DNA from: Dugong dugon
Taxonomy: Eukaryota > Chordata > Mammalia > Sirenia > Dugongidae
Length of the DNA: 64,000 nucleotides
Assembly: GCA_030035585.1 (NCBI GenBank)
Contig: CM057462.1
Coordinates: 113,145,234-113,209,233 of the forward strand
Direction: 5' to 3'
This document shows positions 57,601 through 64,000 of the stretch, piece after piece. Each line of letters begins with the position of its first letter. Positions within the stretch are counted from its first letter, which is position 1. A program made the position numbers and the translations under genes. The notes beneath the pieces are model-generated. The model had not been told where the DNA came from and searched no databases. It worked only from the letters and a program-made list of their open reading frames with translations.

Positions 57601-58499
57601 TGATCAGTATCAAGTGCTACAACGAGATAATTATTCTTTTCCATTGAAATGATCAGGGATTATATATAGTGTCTCTCAAATATCCTTAAAACTCATTTCA
57701 CCTACCTAAATTCAACATAATTTACATGCTTATTTTTTCCTGAACTAGTTTTAAAAAAGGGAGTTAATTATGCAAGTTCTTATGACTAAAAATTATTAAA
57801 TATTTTAGATATTTCTACATGATGAAGTTTTTCAAGCTAGTTTTTTTGAAGATAATTATACAATTTCCTATAACTAAAAAACACTAAATATTGCAGATGT
57901 TTCTTTCTAAAATTCCATTTCTCAGTGGGATCAATGGTGGAGTTCACTAATTTCTGAAGAAATAAGTAGCTTGAGAACTGTTTTAGTTTTGAGCTATAGA
58001 TTTACCTTCTTTTATACACACCTTCTTCTTGAAGCATTTTTATTAATTTTTCAGTCGGTCTATGATTTATGAAGCAGTTAATATGAATTTAGGAATTATC
58101 TGCTTCAAAAAATGCATCATAATTTGTGCCTAAGTAACAACTGTTTCAAAAAAGAAAACCACAGTCATCACTGGATTGTGTTGGCTGACAAACCTAGAGT
58201 AATTAGTCTTCGTTTTCAGTGAATATTTTATTAAATTAATTTTCAAAAAAAAAAGTGCAAATTACAGTTTAAAAAAGGCTTTTATGTGTGACAGTGAAAT
58301 GTAATGAAATGTACTCAGGCCCAGACATAAGCACCTGCCAAGATGTGAAAAATGAACTACCTTTTTTTTTTTTTAACCCATAGAAATCTAGGGGACTAGG
58401 AATTTGCCAAATAAATAGACATAGGCATATCTGATGTTATACGCTCATGCACACACTCACCATTCACCTGAACTTGTTCATGATGCCATGGCATGAAAT
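57601..58499. other. Unique AT-rich sequence, nothing recognised
   Basis: No feature recognised. Confidence 0.5.
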
Positions 58500-58633
58500 A
58501 CGGCAGGCTTTAAGACAGGAAGACCTAGATTTGGACCCCCACCTCTGCTGCTTCCTAGCAGTGTGACTTTGAACAAGTTATTTCACTTCTCTGAGCTCTT
58601 GTTTTCTTCATCATAAATTGGGGCTACCTAGAC
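58500..58633 (+). mobile_element. MIR SINE
   Basis: 'aggaagacctagatttggac', 'cttcctagcagtgtgacttt' and 'gaacaagttatttcacttct' follow the MIR core. Confidence 0.85.
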
Positions 58634-58856
58634 GCCATGCCCATTCCACCACTCATCTGCCAGTTTGTAATACTGTGGCAGTGTGTGTGTTGCTACAGTG
58701 CTAGCAGCCATGCCACTGATATTTCCGTTACCAGCAGGGTCACCCATGGCGGATAGGTTTCAGTAGAGCTTTCAGATCATGACAGACTAGTAAGAAACAA
58801 CCGGTAATCTACTTCCAAACGTTAGCCAGTGAAAACCTTGTGGGTCACAACAGAAT

Positions 58857-60682
58857 GTTGTTGGTGTTGTTAGGTGCCATCGAGTTTGTTCTGAGCCATA
58901 GCAACCCTATGTACTACAGAACTAAACACTGCCCAGTCCTGTGCCATTCTCATAATCATTGTAATACTTGAGCCCATTGTTGCACCCATTGTGTCAATCC
59001 ATCTCACTGAGAGTCTTCCTCTTTTTCACTGACCCTCTACTTTACCAAGTATGATGTCCTTCTCCGGGGACTGATCCCTCCTGACAACATGTCCAAAATA
59101 TGTAAGATGTAGTCTCGCCATCCTTGCTTCTAAGGAACATTCTGGTTGTACTTCTTCCAAGACAGATTTGTTCTTTCTTTTTGCAGTCCATGGCATATTA
59201 AATATTCTTCACTAACACCACAATTCAAAGGTGTAAATTCTTTTTTGATTTTCCTTATTCATTGTCCAGCTTTGGCATACATATGATGAGATTGAAAATA
59301 CCATGGCTTGGGTCAGATGCACCTTAGTCTTCAAGGTAACATCTTTGCTTTTCAACACTTTAAAGAGGTCTTTTGGAGCAGATTTGCCCAATGCAATGCA
59401 TCTTTTGATTTCTTGACTGTTGCTTCCACGGGTGTTGATTGTGGCTCCAAGTAAAATGAAATCCTTAACAACTTCAACCTTTTCTCCGTTTATCATGATA
59501 TTGTTTATTGGTCCAGTTGCAAGGATTTTAGTTTTTTTTATGCTGAGGTGTAATCCATATTGAAGGCTGTAGTCTTTTATCTTCATCAGTAAGTACTTCA
59601 AGTCATCTTCACTTTCAGCAAGCAAGGTTGTGTCTTCTCCATAACACAGGTTGTTAATGAGTCTTCCTCCAATCCTGATGCCCCGTTCATCTTCATATAG
59701 TTCAGCTTCTTAGATTATTTGCTCAGCATACAGATTGAATAGGTACGGTGAAAGGACACACAACTTCCTGACTTTAAACCACGAAATATCCCCTTGTTCT
59801 GTTCTAACAACTGCCTCAATCTATGTACAGTTTCCACAGGAGAACAATCAAGTGTTTTAAATTTCTCATTCTTTGCAACGTTATCCATAATCTGTTATGA
59901 TCCACGCAATTGAATGCCTTTGTATAGTCAATAAAACACAGGTAAACATCTTTCTGGTATTCTCTGCTTTCAGCCAGGATTCATTTGACGTTCGCAATGA
60001 TATCCCTGGTTCCACATCCTCTTCTGAATCCAGCCTGAATTTCTGGCAGTTCCCTGTTGATGTACTGCTGCAGCTGCTTTTGAACGTTCTTCAGCAAAAT
60101 TTTACTTGTGTGTGATGCTAATGATATTGTTTGATAATTTCCACATTCGGTTGGATCACCTTTCTTGGGATTAAGCATAAAAATAGATCTCTTCCAGTCA
60201 GTTGGCCAGCTAGCTGTCTTCCAAATTTCTTGGCATAGATGAGTGAGCTCTTCCAGTGCTGCATCCATTTGTTGAAACATCTCAATTGATATTCCATCAA
60301 TTCCTGGAGCCTTGTTTTTCACCAATGCCTTCAGTACAGCTTGGACTTCTTCCTTTAGTACTGTCGGTTTCTGATCATATGTTACCTCTTGAAATGGCTG
60401 AATGTTGACCAATTCTTTTTGGTATAATTACTCTGTGTATTCCTTCCATCTTCTTTTGAAGCTTCCTGCAACATTTAATATTTTCCCATAGAATCCTTCA
60501 CTATTGCAACTCAGGGCTTGAATTTTTTCTTCAGTTCTTTCAGCTTGAGAAATATCTAGTGTGTTCTTCCCTTCTGGTTTTCTATCTCCAGCTCTTTGCA
60601 CATATCATTGTAATATTTTACTTTGTCTTCTATAGCCGCCCTTTGAAACATTCTGATCAGTTCTTTTACTTCATTGTTTCTT
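58857..60682 (-). mobile_element. RTE LINE, reverse, 1.8 kb, nested in an RTE derivative
   Basis: Begins '(GTT)-rich gttaggtgccatcgagtttg' and runs back through the 3' UTR and most of the reverse transcriptase to a 5' truncation near 60682. The TSD 'cagaat' at 58851-58856 and 60683-60688 is flanked by continuous text of the host derivative. It is the longest RTE copy in the window. Confidence 0.93.
59212..60680 (-). pseudogene. RTE reverse transcriptase, inactivated
   Basis: Minus-strand fragments give a clear RTE/BovB-type reverse transcriptase. 60412-59981 contains 'NKAPGIDGISIEMFQQMDAA', 'SWPTDWKRSIFMLNPKKGD' and 'EIQAGFRRGCGTRDIIANVK'. 59643-59212 begins at the catalytic box and continues 'TTLLAESEDDLKYLLMKIKD' and 'SYVCQSWTMNKENQKRIYTF'. 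The catalytic box at 59632-59643 reads Y-G-E-D rather than Y-A-D-D, so the first catalytic aspartate is replaced. The two halves are in different frames, which indicates at least one frameshift between 59.98 and 59.65 kb. The endonuclease is missing. Confidence 0.92.
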
Positions 60683-60949
60683 CAGAATATTGTCCAACAT
60701 AGTGCTGGAAGATGAGCTCCCTAGGTTGGAAGCCACTGCACAATAGCCAGAACAATGCCCTCAAACATGCTAATGATCATGAAGATGGCTCAGTATCTAA
60801 TGGCATTTTGTACTGTTATATATAAGTTCTCTGTGAGTCAGAGCCGACTCGATGGTAACTAAATGCAGATGTCCATTTTGAGGTGACTGTAACCTCATGA
60901 TAGCATAAACTATATCTTTCTTGCTCAAAATTCTAGATCCGTCTTCTAG

Positions 60950-61097
60950 GATAGTACCAGTTTCCATCCAGTCAATTTTGACTCCTGACGACCTCATGTG
61001 TGTCAGAGTAGAACTGTGCTCCACAAGGATTTCAATGGCTGATATTTCATAAGTAGATCACTGAGTGCATTAACAATTTGTACCATCCAGGGACTTC
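60950..61097 (-). mobile_element. AfroSINE, type B, reverse, internally deleted
   Basis: Reversed tail 'gtcaattttgactcctgacg' and 'acctcatgtgtgtcagagta', then 'gtagatcactgagtgcatta' and head 'gtaccatccagggact'. The segment between the 'aagaaaggcc' block and the head is missing. Confidence 0.9.
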
Positions 61098-61342
61098 TCT
61101 AGCACAGTAAGAGTTTAATAAATGCTTGCTTTATTAGTTCGATGAAAGTATTCATCACAGGGTACTCAACAATTGTTGCTTTCCTTTACTTCTTCAACCT
61201 ACACAATTATTTGCAATAGCCAATAACTCCCTAATATTTCTGTTATTGGAACAAATGTGTATTCTAAGCTCGATTTGTCAGAATCATCATCTGAGTGCCC
61301 TAGTAGCTCTTTTCCTTTGGAAATACCACACCTCCTACATTA
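61098..61342. other. Mostly unique; short L2/MIR-type end at its left edge
   Basis: 'gtttaataaatgcttgcttt' near 61110 resembles an L2/MIR 3' end. Nothing else recognised. Confidence 0.4.
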
Positions 61343-61363
61343 AAAATTATAGTATTATCTTTA

Positions 61364-61632
61364 AATAAGAGCCATCACACGAACAGATATATGCACACCC
61401 ATGTTCATTGCAGCACTGTTCACGATAGCAAAAAGACAGAAACAACCTAGGTGTCCATCAACAGATGAATGGATAAACAAATTATGGTATTCACACAATG
61501 GAATACTATGCAATAATAAAGAACAATGATGAATCTGTGAAACATCTTACAACATGGAGGAATCTGAAAAGCGTTACGCTGAGTGAATTCAGTCAGTCAC
61601 AGAAAGGCAAATATTGTATACGACCACTAAGA
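61364..61632 (+). pseudogene. L1 ORF2 C-terminal fragment
   Basis: Encodes in pieces 'CPSTDEWINKLWY' and, from 61498, 'MEYYAIIKNNDESVKHLTTW' to 'SQSQKGKYCIRPL'. This is the cysteine-containing ORF2 C-terminus also seen at 7909-8100 on the other strand. A frame change lies near 61490. A small deletion after 'CIRPL' removes the usual stop and runs the frame into the 3' UTR. Confidence 0.88.
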
Positions 61633-62606
61633 TTTAAACACAGAAGAAAATATTCTTTAATGGTTATGAGGGTGGAGAGGGAGGGTAAGGGTTATTCACT
61701 AACTAGATAGTAGACAAGAATTATCTTAGGTGAAGGGAAGGACAGCACACACTACAGAGGAAGTCAGCACCACTGGACTAAACTAAAGCTAAGATGTTTC
61801 CTGAATACAATCAAACACTTTGAGGGACAGAGTAGAAGGGATGGGGGTCTGGGGACCATGCTTTCAGAGGACATCTAGGTCAATTGGCATAACAAAGTTT
61901 ATTAAGAAAATGTTGAGCATCCTACTTTGGTGAGTGGCATCTGGGGTCTTAAAAGCTAGCAAGCAGCCACCTAAGATGCATCGATCGGTCCCAACCGCTT
62001 GGAGTAAAGGAGAAGGAAGAACACCAAAGACACAAAGAAAGTATTAGCCCAAGAGACAGAAAGGACCACATAAACCAGAGACTTCATCAGCCTCAGACCA
62101 GAACTAGATGGTGCCCGACTACCATCGATGACCACCCGGACGGGGGACACAATAGAGAGTCCCTGATGGAGCAGGAGAAAGGTGGGGTGCAGAACTCAAA
62201 TTCTAGCAAAAAAAAGACCAGACTTAATGGTCTGATGAAGACTGGTGGAACAGCAGAAAGCATGGTCCCCGGACTCTCATTAACCCAGAACTGAAACAAT
62301 TCCAGAGGCCAACTCTTCAAAGATTGGACTAGACTGTGGGACATAAAATGATACTTATGAAGAGTGTGCTTCTTAGCTCAAGTAGATACATGAGACTAAA
62401 TGGGCAGTTTCCGTCTGGAGGTGAGATGAGAAGGCAGAGAGGGTTAGGAGCTGGTTGAATGGACATGGGAAATCAAGAGTGGAAAGTATGAGTGTGCTGT
62501 CAGAATATAGGGAGAGCAATTAGGGTCACATAACAATGTATGTATACATTTTTGTATGAGAGACTAACTTGAATTGTAAACTTTCACTTAAACTACAGCA
62601 GTAAAA
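61364..62606 (+). mobile_element. L1 LINE 3' end
   Basis: Carries the last ~270 bp of ORF2 and a ~950-bp 3' UTR, ending after 'gaattgtaaactttcactta'. The TSD is 'aaaattatagtattatcttt' (61343-61363) with one change in the right copy (62607-62626). Same subfamily as 6920-12080 and 27263-29484 from the shared 3' UTR. Confidence 0.95.
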
Positions 62607-62626
62607 AAAATTATAGCATTATCTTT

Positions 62627-63465
62627 AGTCGTAAATTAATGTCCTAAAAAATGCTACCCAGATATTGTCTCCAACCCTTCCAGAGAGCAAGAATTACTTT
62701 CCTTCTTTCCATTTATTCAGATGACATCCATAAATTTAAGGTTTAATTATTATAACAGAGTCGAGTTTTACCAGTATTTAGCTAAATAGATGACAAAGTA
62801 TGTCAGACATCATGCCTTTAATTGACATACATTACATATGCCTCCTCCACTGTAAATTCTACTTATGGTTCTGGTGTCAGCAGCAAGTGGTATAGTGAAA
62901 TACACACTGATTGCTATTGAAATTAGGACAGCCAGCAAGAGAGATTCCACAGCAAGTTTATTATTTATCTTACATTAAAACCATTGTAAAATTGAAGCAG
63001 TGACATGATTCAATTTAGCTTTGCATGGAACTATTGATCCTGAGTTTTACACAAAGAAGTCCTTTTGGGCTAAGGCTCTACAAAGAAAATCAATTTGCTT
63101 AAAATGCTTCCTTTCAACATAATAGTTTACTCATCGAAGACTGAAATTCTGCATATGAATAACACTGCAGTCTCCTTCTTGCCAATCACCAGAAGTGCTA
63201 TGTAACTTATAACTGGAATATTATGGCAAAAACCTGGAGGCCACAATCTTGTCACAAGATAATTGAATGTCAATAATGATCCAGGAAAACATTTAAAGCT
63301 GCACCTCCACAAGAGTATAAGTGCCCTAAAATTTAACTTGTAAAACGCATTTCTGTTTATTGTGCTCTGTTCATTCATTCAAGTATGGATGAATACAAAC
63401 AAGCAGCTACACACAGGAAATATATTGGTTCCATGTAGAAGCTAGATTCTTAGAATTAGAAATAC
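62627..63465. other. Unique sequence, nothing recognised
   Basis: No feature recognised. The minus-strand frame 63127-63378 has no domain. Confidence 0.5.
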
Positions 63466-63582
63466 TGCATTCTATTCTAGTTCCAGAGGTGTCAGTAACT
63501 AGCAACCAGACTTTGTGAATTTGGGCAGTTATTTAGCCTCTCTGAATCTAAGTTTTCTTTCATATAAAATTAGAAAATCCTT
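63466..63582 (+). mobile_element. MIR SINE fragment
   Basis: 'ttgtgaatttgggcagttat', 'ttagcctctctgaatctaag' and 'tttctttcatataaaattag' follow the MIR core. Confidence 0.7.
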
Positions 63583-63956
63583 CCCAAATAAAAAATACTT
63601 CAGTTTCATCAAATATTCAATAAATATCCTATACCTTTAAACTCTATCTTTTAAATGTTGTTGAAAACAAATAAAAGAAAACGTTGTTGCTGTATTAGAG
63701 TTTCCGAGACAAGGCAATCAAACAAGAATTGAGACATTCCCCAGACTTACATACCTCAGGACTTTTCAAAGCGTATCCTGTTTTATGTGAATTCATGATA
63801 GTTTTAGTTTATAAATTTTATCGACCAATTTAGAGATAGAACTGTAAGATGTCATGTGGTATTTTCCATGTGGCCTAGTAAACAATATATTAATGAAATT
63901 TAAAAACAGAGATCTGGAAACAACATCCAGAGTCTGTATCTGTTCAATATGAACTC
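63583..63956. other. Unique AT-rich sequence
   Basis: Nothing recognised. Confidence 0.5.
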
Positions 63957-64000
63957 TGTTGTTGTGTGCCATCAAGTCAATTCCAACTTATAGGGATCCT
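63957..64000 (-). mobile_element. RTE LINE (or SINE) 3' tail, reverse, cut by the window end
   Basis: (TTG)n followed by 'tgccatcaagtcaattccaa' is the same start as the other reversed RTE copies. The element continues beyond the window. Confidence 0.8.

Larger units (their letters stand above)
58646..60868 (+). mobile_element. Internally deleted RTE derivative, split by a reversed RTE
   Basis: The left part (58646-58856) has the same RTE 5' text as 50179-50393 ('ccaccactcatctgccagtt', 'accagcagggtcacccatgg'). After the insertion it resumes at 60689 with 'attgtccaacatagtgctgg' and 'agatgagctccctaggttgg', then jumps to the RTE 3' end ('gaagatggctcagtatctaa', 'gtcagagccgactcgatggt'). TSD 'atgcccatt' / 'atgtccatt' at 58637-58645 and 60869-60877. 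About 390 bp without the insert. Confidence 0.85.

Overview
This window looks like nuclear DNA of a placental mammal from the Afrotheria, most likely an elephant or close relative. The evidence is repeat content. There are many copies of a tRNA-derived SINE whose last ~45 bp match the 3' end of an RTE-clade LINE, which is the known AfroSINE/RTE partnership. There are also L1 copies sharing a distinctive 3' UTR, and the usual ancient mammalian repeats (MIR, L2, MER5A, MER20, MaLR-like LTRs). The species call is an inference, because no host coding sequence is available to test it.

I found no host protein-coding exon, no RNA gene and no CpG island. The longest open frames belong to decayed retrotransposons: L1 ORF2 at 7.9-11.7 kb (minus), 27.3-28.5 kb (plus) and 61.4-61.6 kb (plus), RTE reverse transcriptase at 36.8-38.3 kb and 58.9-60.7 kb (minus), and an ancient L2 reverse transcriptase at 42.9-44.6 kb (plus). 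The window is best read as intergenic or deep intronic sequence, possibly a gene desert.

Layout. 0-6 kb is mostly unique AT-rich DNA with an LTR-like remnant and an L1 3' end. 6.3-14.5 kb holds SINEs, a 5.2-kb minus-strand L1, a MaLR-like LTR and another L1 3' end. 16.1-17.6 kb is a multi-level nest: an L2 split by a MER5A and by an RTE, with the RTE itself split by a solo LTR. 18-26 kb holds SINEs (four within 930 bp), L2 and MIR. 27.3-29.5 kb is an internally deleted L1. 30-38 kb holds RTE, SINEs, a MER20 inside a MIR, and an RTE split by a second LTR of the same family. 38.3-42.1 kb has no recognised transposon and is dense in TAAT cores. 42-50 kb holds a long L2 split by a hAT element, an LTR-like remnant, and an RTE fragment abutting a SINE fragment. 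50.2-50.6 kb and 58.6-60.9 kb are two short elements that join an RTE 5' end to an RTE 3' end. 50.7-53.2 kb is repeat-poor with clustered octamer motifs, followed by an 88-bp fold-back. 54-64 kb is mixed repeats, and the window ends inside another RTE copy.

Nothing here amounts to a gene system. The observations most worth following are the TAAT-rich and octamer-bearing repeat-poor blocks (candidate regulatory DNA), the near-perfect fold-back at 53.24-53.33 kb, and the internally deleted RTE derivatives with target-site duplications, which suggest a non-autonomous RTE family. Family names rest on memory of consensus sequences. Repeat boundaries are good to a few bases where a target-site duplication (TSD) is quoted and approximate elsewhere.
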